From: Coenobita brevimanus
Taxonomy: Eukaryota > Arthropoda > Malacostraca > Decapoda > Coenobitidae
Assembly (NCBI GenBank): GCA_032717465.1
Contig: CM064712.1
Span: 22,341,785 to 22,405,784, forward strand
Length of the DNA stretch: 64,000 nt
Reading direction: 5' to 3'
The position numbers and the translations under genes were made by a program. This document shows positions 45,368-56,651 of the stretch, piece after piece; position 1 is the stretch's first letter; every line of letters begins with the position of its first letter. The notes beneath the pieces are model-generated. The model searched no databases and was not told the origin of the DNA. It saw only the letters and a program-made list of their open reading frames with translations.

Positions 45368-48300
45368 TTGAACCAGTTAAGGATGGGTCTTTTAAATATT
45401 CGTTCCATCCGTAATAAGATAGACTATATTAATGAAACCCTAAATCAGCACGAGCTTGACATTTTGTGCTTGACTGAAACCTGGTTGTATGAGTCTGATA
45501 TCAATATTATTCGTAATGCTTTGCCTAAGACACATTCTATTAATAGTATTCCCAGGCCTGCTGCTGACTATCCAGGAGGAGGCGTAGCATTCATCTACTC
45601 GGCAGCACTTGCAAACTTTTCTCTCATTGACTCAGACCTGACCCCATCTTCATTTGAATTTATGGAAGTATTAATAAATTTCCATCAGAATACCATTAGA
45701 ATTGCAATTGTCTATCGACCAGGTCATCCGGGCAGAGATCGAGGTTTAATGGAGGAGTTTGGGCAGTTTCTTGAAGGGTTTTCTCTTAAACCTGGAGGAC
45801 TTCTTGTTTGTGGTGATTTCAATTATTGGGTCGACAGTCCAGAGTCAAAACCATTTTCTTAGGAATTCCTTGAGTTGATCACGCATAACAATTTTTTCAA
45901 TCATGTGAGTAATCCAACTCATGTCTCAGGACATGTCCTTGACTTGATCTTGTCCCCTGTTGGTTGCAGGCATGTATCAGATGTGGAGGTTGACTCATTT
46001 GACCCCCTCATCTCTGATCATGCTCTGATCACTCTTAGTTTTGATGTCCCGAAATCCCCTTCATATAAAAAGGTCATCAGGTTCAGAAATTACAACAATG
46101 TTGACCGCCAGTTGATGTGTTTTGAAATTGATCAGCGTTTAAACTCCATCGATTCTTCAAGTCTTTCTTCTGGTGAATTGGTTGATATTTACAACAACGA
46201 GCTCAGGTCAGTTTTTGACCATTATTGTCCTGAGGTAGTAAAAACAATCACTGTACGTGATAATTCTCCATGGTATGGTCCATCCATTAATTCTTTGCGT
46301 AGACAACGTAGAAGGGCAGAACGTGAGTGGCGCTTGCAGCGGACCGAAGTAACTTGTTTGCGTTATGTTTTTGCGAGAAGAGCAGTCGTTCACACTGTAA
46401 AAGCCCAAAAGGCTTGGTATTATCAAAATAAAGTTGATTCATGTGGTGGTGATTAAAAAAAAATGTCTGCAGTTGTGAACAATTTGGTTGGTCGGAGGAA
46501 CGTAATTGTTAAACCAACTTCTGTATCTGATGCCCAATTGGCTTCTGATTTTGCTTCATTTTTTACAAGTAAGATGTCTCGCATAAGAAGTGATTTAGAC
46601 AGCAGTTCTCCTAGTGAAGCGTACTCAGTTGACTTCCAGCCACGGTGCACCGGGGATCATTTGCTTTCAGCAATTCGTCCGCTGGTTGTAAACAAAGTCA
46701 AATGTTACCTCAGAGAACTTAATAAAACATTTTGCTCACTCAATCCATGTAACATGTCACAACTGCCTTATGTGTATGAGCACGCTGCAGACTTTATCTG
46801 CAACATAATAAATAGATGCTTCTTAGAAAGTAATTTTGTGCAGTCTGAGAAACGTTCTTTGCTTAGGCCCCTAATTAAGAAACCTGGCCTTGATGTCGAG
46901 AGCATGACAGATTATCGTCCCGTCTCTAACCTGTCTTTTTAATCCAAGATTATTGAGCGGGCCATACTCGATCAACTCTTACCACTACTGGAACACAACA
47001 GAGTTGTTCCTGTTGTTCAATCAGCATACAGAAAATACCATTCAACTGAAACTGCACTAACAAGGATTCAAAGTGACTTGGTGGCAAACACTTGTAGTGG
47101 GATGTCCTCTCTCCTAGTTCTGTTGGATCTGTCCGCAGCTTTTGATACAGTAGATCATAAACTATTGTTAGATGATCTGTATTTTTATGGCGTTCGTGAT
47201 AGTGCCCTTTTGCTCCTTAAGTCGTATCTGTCGGACAGATCTCAGAGAGTGGTTATTGATTACGCTAGCTCTGATTCTGCTCCTCTTCTATTTGAATTCC
47301 CTCAGGGATCAGTTTTGGGTCCAATTCTATTTACTATTTACACAAGTAGTTTATCGTCTCTACTTGATGCTCATGATGTGTCCTATCATTTTTATGCTGA
47401 TGACACCCAGCTCTATGTTAAGATGTCAGATATCAACGATACTAAGACAAAGTTTGAATCTCTAATGTCTGATATTAAGATTTGGATGGCTAAGAGGAAA
47501 CTTAAGCTGAATGATGGTAAAACTGAGATCATCATCATTAGAGGAAACAGAAGGGATGATGACACTGACAATGCCCTGGCTTTGAACATTGGCGTATCAC
47601 AGCTGCATCCAGTCAGTTCTGTTCGAAATCTGGGTGTTTATTTTAATTCTAAGTTAAATTACTAAGAACATATTAATCAGGTTGTAAGAGGGTGTAACTT
47701 GCATATCAGAAATCTGTACTCTGTGAGAAAATTCCTGAATAGACGGTGCCTCTTAACATTAGTCCATGCAGTGGTCTTGTCTCGTGTTGATTATTGTAAT
47801 TCACTGTGGGTTGGTCTTCCAAATAATATACTAACAAAAGTTCAGTCTGTGTTGAACAGGGCGGCACGGCTTATCTTTGGTCTCCCCCCGAGAACCTCAA
47901 CTACCCCGTTTCTGATTGAGTTGCATTGGTTACCAGTAAAGGCTAGAATTGAATTTAAACTGTGTCTTATTACATTCAAGGTTCTTAAGTTTGGTGAACC
48001 GAAGAATCTTGCTGAATTGTTAAAACTCCCGTTGACACGCCCGGGTGTGATGTTACACAGTGAAGATGATTCCTTGCATCTTGATGAGCCAGGAGCCATT
48101 CACCAGTCATCTTTCTCTTATCGTTCTTTTGCATATAAAGCCCCTAGATTATATAACAGATTGCCATTGTCCATAAGACAACTCTCTACTGTTGAAAACT
48201 TTAAGAGACAGCTGAAAGCCTTTCTTTTTTCAAAATGCTATGACCTGTAGAGAGGTACTATGACGGATGATTATAGAGTTTAATTATTACCACTTCCATA

Positions 48301-48457
48301 TATATATGATGTAGCTTGTATTATATACAAGAAATGTCACAATTCTTGTAATTGTAAAAACAATGTATGTGTGTCGAGCGCTAGTGAATTCCCAAAAGGA
48401 AGAACTGGCACTTTTGAGAAACAAAAGGCCAGATTATTATTATTATTATTATTATTG
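45368..48457 (+). mobile_element. CR1/L2-like LINE (family E) with (ATT)n tail
   Basis: Sense copy, coding from 45383 to 48250, with a 180-bp 3' UTR and a (ATT)8-type tail at 48433-48457. Simple-repeat tails are usual for CR1/L2-type LINEs. Confidence 0.85.
45383..48250 (+). pseudogene. CR1/L2-like ORF2: endonuclease plus RT, four stops and no frameshift
   Basis: The ATG at 45383 (MGLLNIRSIRNKIDYINE) begins the endonuclease; LCLTETWL, VCGDFNYWVD and ISDHALITL follow. The RT shows LLRPLIKKPG, DYRPVSNLSF, LLVLLDLSAAFDTVDH (catalytic Asp), FPQGSVLGPILFTIY and FYADDTQLYVKM. The C-terminal domain has RVDYCNSLWVGLP, LNRAARLIFGLPPR, ELHWLPVKARIEFK and the RSFAYKAPRLYNRLP end. All 2.87 kb lie in one frame, interrupted only by TAG (45860), TAA (46454), TAA (46940) and TAA (47663). 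Absence of indels over this length is unusual for the window. Confidence 0.9.
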
Positions 48458-48873
48458 TTTGGTGATGTAGAGGTGACCCCAAGCTGAATAACTTGGCACC
48501 CATATTCATCGGATAGGACTTGCCAGATCTGCGAGACATTCAGTGGTAGGTTTTTGTTGCTGATCAACCCCAGTCTGTCTGGCCGAGCAGACCCATCAAC
48601 TGCGGAGTTGTCCCATGCAATGAATTGGTGTTTCTTTGTGGCTAACAGTGCCTAACCCTAGCAAGGTGCAGGAAATAGTATGGAGATTTGGTTCCTGGAT
48701 GAGTGTCACATTTGCATCCCTCCACTCAGTTAACAGGGGCACCATAGCAGACCTCACTGTACCCTATAATTGGTTATACTGTTACCAGCCAGAGTTGTAA
48801 TGGTTTCCTGGGTTATGGGGAACTGTTAGGCTTGTCACTCAGCATAGAGTCACCTGATATTGAAGGAAGAGTA
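48458..48873. other. spacer without recognisable gene
   Basis: Unassigned sequence between the (ATT)n tail and the next MITE. I see no domain, RNA or terminal repeats. Confidence 0.5.
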
Positions 48874-49912
48874 CAGTAACCTCTCAATTAACGCGAGGGT
48901 TAGGTTCCTAGAGAGGTTGCGTTAGTTAAAAACGCATTATTTAAACATAATTTTCCCATAAGAAACAATGGTAATATTGGGGATTACGTTTTTGGACTCT
49001 GGGAATGTCTTCCAGTTTGAGGAGTTCTGCTACTCTAAACTTAAAAGCAACAATATTGATTTGAAAGAAAATCCACGTAAAAAACAAAAAACAGTATATT
49101 TGGGGAGAAATAAACATTTGGGACCTAGTTGGGCCGAAATTTTGTTTATCTTTCCCCAAATACAGTTTTCGTTTTTTATGTGGATTTTCTTTCAATTCTG
49201 CTTCATTCACGGCATTGTGAAAGTTCCTTAACATTATTAATGCATTAGTAGGTCATAAAAACACTACAGTAAAAGCAGCATTTTCATTACAGTAAGTAGG
49301 TCACAAACAATAACAACACACAGCATCATTTCATCTATGCATCGCTTGTCGTCTGCTGCTGTCCCTTCCCACCCCGCTCCCCCACCTCCCGCCATTTCCC
49401 ACCCTAAATTTGTTGTCCTTCCTCACTCTGCTGTCCTTCCTCTTCCTCTTCCTCTGACTCCCGTGCTATTGGTGATGAAGGTAACTCCCTTAAGTTTTCT
49501 GTCTTCTTCTTAAAGAACTGCTCTATCTTGGTCTGAATGGTTTGCTCCTTTCTGTTCCGCAGTATCAAGTTGTAACAATTTAGATCTGCCATTACTTTCC
49601 TGGTCAAATTTTGTCTGAAAATGAGCTAAATTGCTCAGAATGGGGCCAAACTTCATTTTCGAATATTATAGTTCGAATAAAATAAGTTTAAGCAACAGGC
49701 AAATAAAAAATTGTATTTATGCATAAACTGCCACACACGGTCTATCAGCTCGGGACTCCCCAAGGCACGCGTGGCTAATTTGAAACCATCACGTATGTAT
49801 AAAGTCGCGTTAAATTGAGAAACCCTTGTTAGTTAAACATATCTCCTTAAATATTTGCTCGTGTTAAAACGAAAAAGCGTTTTTTAAACTCGCGTTAGTT
49901 GAGAGGTTACTG
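48874..49912. mobile_element. Tigger-type MITE with internal hairpin
   Basis: The left end CAGTAACCTCTCAATTAACG (48874) pairs with the right end CGTTAGTTGAGAGGTTACTG (to 49912). TA flanks both. The minus strand at 49607-49404 has QTKIEQFFKKKTENLRE followed by an acidic Glu-rich stretch, like Tigger transposase C-termini. An inverted repeat with about 55-bp arms lies at 49059-49196. Confidence 0.8.
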
Positions 49913-50077
49913 TAATAAAAAGTGACAGGAAGGGAAGGGAGAGGTAAGATGAGAGGAGGGCAGACACAGAAAGAAAATGAGAAGGGGGAAGGGAGAAGTA
50001 GGCAGCACTGCAATACATTATATGAATGGATGATCATTGCTACCACCTACTATCTTCGGTCAGTGTTTAAATTATGT
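49913..50077. other. purine-rich spacer
   Basis: AG-rich sequence (GGGAAGGGAGAGG-like) before the tail of LINE B copy 2. No gene. Confidence 0.5.
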
Positions 50078-53000
50078 AGTAGTAGTAGTAGTAGTAGTTG
50101 TTGTTTCCTATGCAGTCCTGCACAACAACCTTAAGTTCCTAAGGAAGGCCATGGCTGAGAATGAGCTTTCCCACATAGCTCTCAAAGAGTGTATGTTGTG
50201 TTGTTGGTGCAGGTGATTGTGTGCAGCGTAGTTTCTTCCATAATGTGCTTAACATTATGGGGTGCTGTGTTGCATCCTGGACAGGCATTGGCAACTGAGT
50301 CATCCAGCCTCTTCTGATAACTCAAGAAGGCTGGCTGATGTCCATATCTCAGCCTGACCAAGTGGACTCTGTCCTCATGAGGGAGGTAGGATTCAGAAGG
50401 GTGGATATCAGAAGACCGTGCATGCAGTTGTGTGTTGTCTTTGAGTGACTGAATGGAGCGGTGAGTGATTTGAGCAGGGATGTGCTTCTGGAAGCTGGTT
50501 TGAAATGGGCGATGGGGGAGAGGTGACAGTATTTATGTATGATATCATGTGCTGGGTGTTGTTTTGATATTCCTTTGTGTATGTGGATGTGCTGCCATAT
50601 AGTGTAGTGGATGGTGTGGGTTTGTGGAGGCTGCGGCAAGAATTTGCATGCCCTTCATATCCAGATGATCCTTGACATTGAAGACTTTGGTTTCTTGGTG
50701 TAGGTGGTCTGTAGGTATAATAGCTGTGCAGCCTGTGATTATTTTTAAGGCTTTGTTCTGTATGGTCTGTAGGGTGTTATTGTGTGTTTCATTGAGGTTA
50801 GAAGCCCAGGCAGGGCTTGCATAGTTCATCACTGAACGTATACCAGTACCGGTATATTGTTTGTATACTGTGGTGGTGGTGGTTTCTTTGTTGTGTCTGA
50901 ATTTTTTTACGGGCAAGTGGCCTTAGGGCATTGAGTCTTGGTGTTAATGTCTTTTTAATGTTTGTGATGTGTTGTTTAAATGACATTGATGTATGTTACA
51001 CCAAGGATTTTGCGTGTGTGTGTGTGTGTGTGGTAGGAGAGAGTTCTTTATGGTGAGGTGTGGAATGTGACTATGTTCTGCTGTTCAGTTTGTGAGAAGA
51101 ATCACTGTAGATTTGGCGAGGGCTATTGTGAGTCTGTTTGTCGTGAACCATTCCTGTAGTGTGCTGAGGTAAGGTTGCAGGATGTGTTCGGCCATGTCTG
51201 CATTTTGGTGTGTACATGTAAGTGTTGTGTTGTCTGTATAGGAAGCTGCGTGTATTTGTGGTGTGGGGTGTGGGTATGTCATGCATGTGTAGGTTAAAAA
51301 GTGTAGGGGACAAAACAGATTCTTGAGGGATGTCGTTGTGAAGTTTCTGATGCTCGAAGACTGACCGGCAAATGTTACATGTGCACATCTGCCTGCTAAA
51401 AAGTTTGCCAGCCATCTTTTTGTGTTATTGTGCTTGTTTGTGTTGAATATATTGTGAGGCTGTGGCAGGGGATGGCATCAAAAGCTCTGCTAATGTCTAG
51501 TGTGACTAGGAGTGTTCTGTTTGGTGGCCTAGCTGAATTCATCCCATCAAAAACTCTGTGTAGGATCTGTAAGAAGAGTGTTTGTGGAGTGTAGCAGCCT
51601 AAAACCATGTTGTGATGGGGCTGGGGGGGGGGTGAGGTGTAACTAGTTGTAATACCAGTCGTTCAGTGACTTTAGAGGGGATGCAGAGGAGTGTGATGGG
51701 GCGGTGTGAGGAAGGTAACGTAGGGTCTTTGTTGGGTTTGGGGATAGTGATGATTGTGCCATGCTTCGAGATGTTGGATATTATGTTGTGTGAGTAGCTG
51801 TAGTTTGATATGTTGGTGAGTGCTTGTATGCCTTGTGGTCCAAGATGTTTAAGGTGTATGTTGCTTATGTTGTCTGGGCCACAGGCAGGGAGTGCTTGAG
51901 GTTGCTAATGATGTGCTTTGCCTGGTTGTAAGTGGAGGGTGCGAGGTCTGGGTCTGTGGGGAACTGTCTGTTGTATCGGATGACACGTCGATCGTCACGA
52001 TGTGGGTTTAGATGGCTGACATGTGAAAGCTGATTGATAAGAGTGTTTGCTTGTTGTTTGTTTGAAGGTGTGGTGTATGTTGTTGTGATGGCAGCGTGTG
52101 ATTGTGTAGTGTTGCTGTTGGAGAGTGTGTTGCTGTTTAGTGTTTTGTAGAGTTTGCTTGTGTTTGTTTTGTGATCAAGTGTTTGGAGATAATTATTCTA
52201 GTTTAGTGTTTGCTGTTCTGATATTTTATTGTGTATTTGAGTGTTGAGTTCTTGTATTTGTTGTACAGTGTCTTGTGTATGAGGTGTTGGAGAGTGTCGT
52301 AGTGTGTCACATTGACTGATGAAGCCTTGATTTTATGGTGTGAAGTTGGGGTTGTGTCTCTTTCTGTTGCCTCTAAGGATGTGTTTTTTGTCAGCATTTT
52401 GAATAACTGCATTGAAAGTGTGCACTGTGGTGTTGATGTTTCTGATGGATGTACTGTTTAATGTTTCAAAGTGTTGTTCTGTTTCAGTTGTGGTGAAGGC
52501 CTCCCAGTTGGCTCCCTTATAATCAGTGTATGTGTGTCTGTGGCCAGCTGGGGTGATTCTGGTTTTGGTAGTAGTGATGAGCAGGTGGTCAGAGCCAAGG
52601 GTTCTGACCACTCTCCAGGATGTTGTTGGGGTGAGGTTTGGGGAGCAAAAGGTGATGTCTGGAGATGATGGGAGGAAGAGGTCATGGTGTGGGATATGGG
52701 TATGTTGATGGAGTTTGTTGAGGATGAAGATTATCTGTTTGGGATTGTAGTACCAGCCCTCTGTCTGTGTTTTGGTTGTTGACATGCCAGGCCAACACCT
52801 TGGCATTTAAATCACCACCCAGGATGATGTTGGGTTAGTTAGTGATGTTGTGTATTTGTGGAGAGTAATTGTGTGGTACTGTGGGGGATGACTGGGAGGG
52901 GAATGTATATATTGGAGATTGTTATGTGCGATTTGTTATCAGTGCCTATTTTGATTGTATTTCTGTTGTGGTGTCATGTGGAGGGAGAAGTGACTTTGTG

Positions 53001-53710
53001 TGTGCACTAGTATCTGAAAAGTTGATGGATTGGTGTATCAGGGTGATGAGTCCACCACCACCGTCGGCCTGGTCTTGTCTGATGGTGGTGAAGTTATAAA
53101 ATGTAGGTGTTTTTTATGTTCTGCATAGTTTTATTTCTTGTAACATGGCAGTGCATATGTTTTATTGTTTGATGAATTGTGTGTTTTTTGGTGTTTTTGC
53201 CATCTATGTTTTTTTGAAGAATGTGAATGTTGTGTCTAAGATATGTGTTTGGTGCTGCAGCACAAGGGGCAGGTGGGGGTATGGGTGTGGGTGGAGGAGA
53301 GGGGATAGGAGAAGGTTGTGACAGAGATAAAGGTTGGGGTGGATTAGATCAGGGTGGAATGGGAGGGGTTGGGGGATTGAATGGTGTGGGAAAGATCAGT
53401 GAGTTAGGCTGAGGAGGTGTGGAGGAAGTAGGAATGGGGCTGGTGGGGGGGTTAGAGGATGGGAGGAAGGAGCATAAGGAGCAGGTCCAGGTGTTTGTGT
53501 AATATTTTCTGGATGCAAGTGTTGTGCAGGTGAAATGGGTCCAGTTCTTGCAGGAATGCACCGAACTGAACCCTTTGCCTGTTGACTCTAAGTGATGGGT
53601 TTTGAGCATGTTGGACATAAGTATTTGTTGATGGGTCCAGGATTGCTCTCAATGTCACCAGCTAGAAGAAGTCTTCACAAAATGACTGCCAGAGAGTCAT
53701 ATCTTGGTGT
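50078..53710 (-). mobile_element. LINE B copy 2, near full length, (CTA)n tail
   Basis: Antisense. The tail (GTA)n on the plus strand lies at 50078-50099; the 5' end is near 53710. It directly abuts the tail of LINE B copy 3. It is the longest copy and the only one with the N-terminal zinc-finger region. Confidence 0.8.
50107..53660 (-). pseudogene. LINE B protein: zinc finger, endonuclease, RT, C-terminal Cys/His
   Basis: The N-terminal frame 53618-53349 shows KNWTHFTCTTL and NTWTCSLC, the end of a PHD-like finger, then a Pro/Ser-rich linker (FPTPFNPPTPPIPP). The endonuclease region starts near 53060 (GGGLITLIHQSINF) and continues in 52806-52333. RT segments are at 51608-51396 (TLLVTLDISRAFDAIPCHSL) and 51415-51071 ([18 protein letters not shown]). 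C-terminal frames 50986-50349 include CKPCLGF-like ends, NYASPAWASNLNETHNNTLQ, QNKALKIITGCTA and DHLHQETKVFNVKDHLDMKG. Many frame breaks; inactive. The order finger-EN-RT suggests a single fused ORF, or an ORF1 remnant. Confidence 0.75.
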
Positions 53711-53721
53711 GGAAAAAACAG

Positions 53722-54690
53722 TGTAGTAGTAGTAGTAGTAGTTCCCTAAGCAGTCTGGCCGAACAGCCCCGAGCCCCTTAGGAAGGCCATGACCGAGACC
53801 GGGCTTTCCCACAGAGCTCTCAAAGAGTGTATGTTGTGTTGTTGGCATAGGTGATTGTGTGCAGTGCAGTCTTCCATAATGTGCTTAATAGTATGGGGTG
53901 CTGTGTTGCATCCTGGACAGGCATCAGTGACGGAGTCATCCAGCCTCTTCTGGTAACATAAGAGGGTTGGATGGTGCCCACATCTCAGCCTGGCCAGGTG
54001 GACCCTGTCCTCACGAGGAAGATAGGATTCAGAAGGGTGGATGTCAGGAGGCCATGCATGCAGCTGTGTGTTGTCTTTAGGTGACTGAATGGAGCGGCGA
54101 GTGATCTGAGTGTGGATATGCTTCTGGAAGCTGGTCTGAGGTGGGCTAGGGGGGAGAGATGACAGTATTTGTGTATGGTATCGTGTGCTGGGTGTTGTTT
54201 TGATGTTCCTTCATGTGGGTGGATGTGCTGCCATGTACTGTAGTGGATGTTGTGGGTTTGTGGAGGCTGCAGCAAGAAACTGGGTGCCTCTCATGTCTAG
54301 GTGATCCTTGACTTTGAGGACTTTGGTTTCTTGATGTAGGTGGTCTGTGGGTGTAGTAGCTGTGCAGCCTGTGATTATTTTTAGGGCCTTGTTCTGTATG
54401 GTCTGTAGAGTGTTGTAGTGTGTTTTGGTCAGGTTAGAAGCCCAGGCAGGGCTTGCATAATTCATCACTGAACGTATGTATTGTTTGTATTCTGTGGTGG
54501 TGGTTTCTTTGTTGTGTCTGAATGTTGTATGGGCAAGTGACCTCAAGGCATTGAGTCTTGGTGTTATTTTATTTTTAATGTTAGTGATGTGTTGTTTAAA
54601 TGACACTGATGTATTGTATGTTACACCAAGGATTTTGTGTGTGTGTGTGGTAGGGGAGTGTTGTTTATGGTGTTGTTGTGTGTGTTGTGT
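53722..54690 (-). mobile_element. LINE B copy 3, 3' fragment with (CTA)n tail
   Basis: Antisense 3' third. The tail (GTA)n lies at 53725-53742. Minus-strand frames 54717-54211 and 54275-53985 repeat the C-terminal motifs of copy 1 (NYASPAWASNLTKTHYNTLQ, DHLHQETKVLKVKDHLDMRG). It is truncated at about 54690. It lies head to tail with copy 2. Confidence 0.85.
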
Positions 54691-54917
54691 TCGGAGATGT
54701 GGTAGATGCCCAGACAACCAAAGCCACTCCCAGGTTCTCGGGCCCTGTGAGGGGTGGAGAGGGGAGGGGTTGTGGTGGTTTGGTCCCTATGTTGTCCTCC
54801 TCCTCAGCTTCGACAGCCTCTGGGAGGTGGATCCACAAAGAAGATGCCACTGCTCCAGGTCCTTTAAATTATATATTTACAGTAGCTGTATATATCTTTG
54901 TTTTAGGGATCATTTCG
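54691..54917. other. spacer without recognisable gene
   Basis: No supported feature. G-rich in the first half, AT-rich in the second. Confidence 0.5.
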
Positions 54918-55049
54918 TTTTTTGTTTTGTTTTTGAAGGCTCCAACATGCTTGCATGTGTCAGCCTTGGTCACCTAATGGCGGTTCTCCATGGTGCTTGA
55001 TCTATGGCAGCCTCCCTGTTCGGTCCCTTAACCCTGAGGTCCCACTTAA

Positions 55050-55725
55050 CCTGTACAATCCCGCCGTCGGCATGGTGCCGACAGTACAAAACGTCTTGAG
55101 TAATCCCAGCGACGTGATGGTGCCGACAGCAAAATTCGAGCGCTGTAGCTGGTCTCTAACTGCTTCAGTCTAGCTAATTTTTTTGCTAAAGAGTAGCTTA
55201 ATCTGTTGGCAACATTGTGCACTTGTATCACTGAGTTTGGTTCTGCATGGCTGGTAGTGGGTAACATCAGTGTGCCACTGTTCGTCACAGTGTTAGAATG
55301 TCACGGAAGTTACGCCATTTTTCCGCCTCACTGGGCTGGAGGAGGCAGTTGAAACTGTCACATGGACCCTCTGTCCCTTCATTTAGTGATTCTATAGAAG
55401 AGGAAGACCTGGATGACTCTTCTGGGGAGGAATATAAGCCAGTGGAGAAGGATATTGAGAATGGGGATTCCCCCATTCTCCTCCTCCCGTTCTCTCTCAT
55501 CCCGCCGAGCTGGGTGGGAAAACGTAGCTCACGGCTTGGGAAACTGGACTAGAAACACGATGGACGGCCATCCTGCACTTATTTCTCCTATAAAGAGTAC
55601 TTTTTTTTTTGCTTCTCCTTGATTTATATGTCCTTTTGGATTGTTTTATGCAATAAATTTTTTTTCCGTTTTTGGTCTAGAATTGGGTGGGTATAAAATT
55701 GCAAAAATGCCTAGTATGGTACGGG
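55050..55725 (+). mobile_element. piggyBac-like non-autonomous element in LINE C
   Basis: Ends CCTGTACAATCCCGCC (55050) and TAGTATGGTACGGG (to 55725) form a short inverted pair, flanked by TTAA (55046-55049 and 55726-55729). It occupies the same TTAA of the LINE C sequence as the unrelated MITE at 34228-34608. It contains one short ORF. Confidence 0.85.
55298..55552 (+). CDS. piggyBac transposase N-terminal remnant, 84 aa
   Basis: ATG at 55298. The sequence starts basic (MSRKLRHFSASLGWRR), then has an acidic Ser-rich stretch (FSDSIEEEDLDDSSGEEY) of the type that opens piggyBac transposases. It then runs out of frame into non-coding 3' sequence. No catalytic domain. It supports the piggyBac identity of the host element. 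Product function is unlikely. Confidence 0.5.
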   Translation: MSRKLRHFSASLGWRRQLKLSHGPSVPSFSDSIEEEDLDDSSGEEYKPVEKDIENGDSPILLLPFSLIPPSWVGKRSSRLGKLD

Positions 55726-56600
55726 TTAATGACCTCATCCCGCATCTTTCTCGGTTTACCCTTCACAACCCCACCCCCAATATTAACGCTTCTCACTTTC
55801 TGCATCCAATTATCATCCCCCATCCTCTCCACATGCCCAAACCACAATCTACCTCTCCTTATCATAACACCAATACACTTCAGTCCCATCCTACCTCTCA
55901 ACTCTTCCATCATAAACCCAGCCCCCCCAGGCCTTGCATGCAGGGATGCACTGCACATCCACCTAATCATTGTCATTTCTGTATGGATGAGCCTGTGAAT
56001 ATGCTCTTCCTTTACTGTCCAGGTCTCACTGCCATACAGTATTACACTCCTAACATATGCTACATACAAAGACCCCTTAGCACATAGGGAGAGTGCTCTC
56101 AATATCAGGAGAGGTAACAGCTCCCTGAACTTCTTCCAGCCACTTCTCACCCTAGCCACAGAGCTAGCTCCAGCCTCACCTCCAGCACACAGCATGTCTC
56201 CCAAATAACAAAACTCTTCCACACACTCAAGAGACCAGCATGTTCAATTCTTTCATGTCTGACAATATCCACCTGCTCTCCCTGGCAGGCCACACACATA
56301 AAACCAGGATTATCTCACAGTCTACCTCTAATACCACTACATCCCTTGTGCACTCACTTATCACAAACACTGCACAAGATGGAATTATTTCCACACCCTT
56401 GTGGCAAATTGCACATGGCCACTCTTCCTCTTCCTTGACAGTACCGTCATCAACCCTGCGTATCATCACTTTTGTTTTTATTTGCATTTACTCTTAACCC
56501 CTTGTACCCCATACCATCTCTCCACTTCCTAAATCTTCTGCATCCCTTTCATGCTCTGCAATCAACACCAAATCATCAGCATACAACATCTCCCATGGGA
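55726..56600 (-). pseudogene. LINE C copy 3: RT palm, degraded PHD-like finger, C-terminus
   Basis: Frame 56222-55677 holds EEFCYLGDMLCAGGEAGASS, FRELLPLLILRALSLCAKGS, GSETWTVKEEHIHRLIHTEM and WFGHVERMGDDNW. Frame 56487-56227 holds WPCAICHKGVEIIPSCAVFV followed by shifted remnants of the finger (the second CGVC and HKRC are only recovered in other frames). The YADD region is at about 56590-56560. It is less complete than copies 1 and 2. Confidence 0.75.
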
Positions 56601-56651
56601 GTCATTTCTGAAGTCATGTGAGAGGGCTTCATGTACCATGATAAACAACAA

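Larger units (their letters stand above)
54918..56650 (-). mobile_element. LINE C copy 3, 5' truncated
   Basis: Antisense. The T-rich tail lies at 54918-54937, with the same GGCTCCAACATGCTTGCATG 3' end as the other copies. It is interrupted by a piggyBac derivative at 55050-55725. It ends at 56650 in the RT palm and abuts the 5' end of LINE B copy 4. Confidence 0.85.

Noticed and set aside
50078..50099. Possible CRISPR-like or regulatory trinucleotide array
   Set aside because: It is the (CTA)n tail of LINE B, seen in the same position in two other copies.
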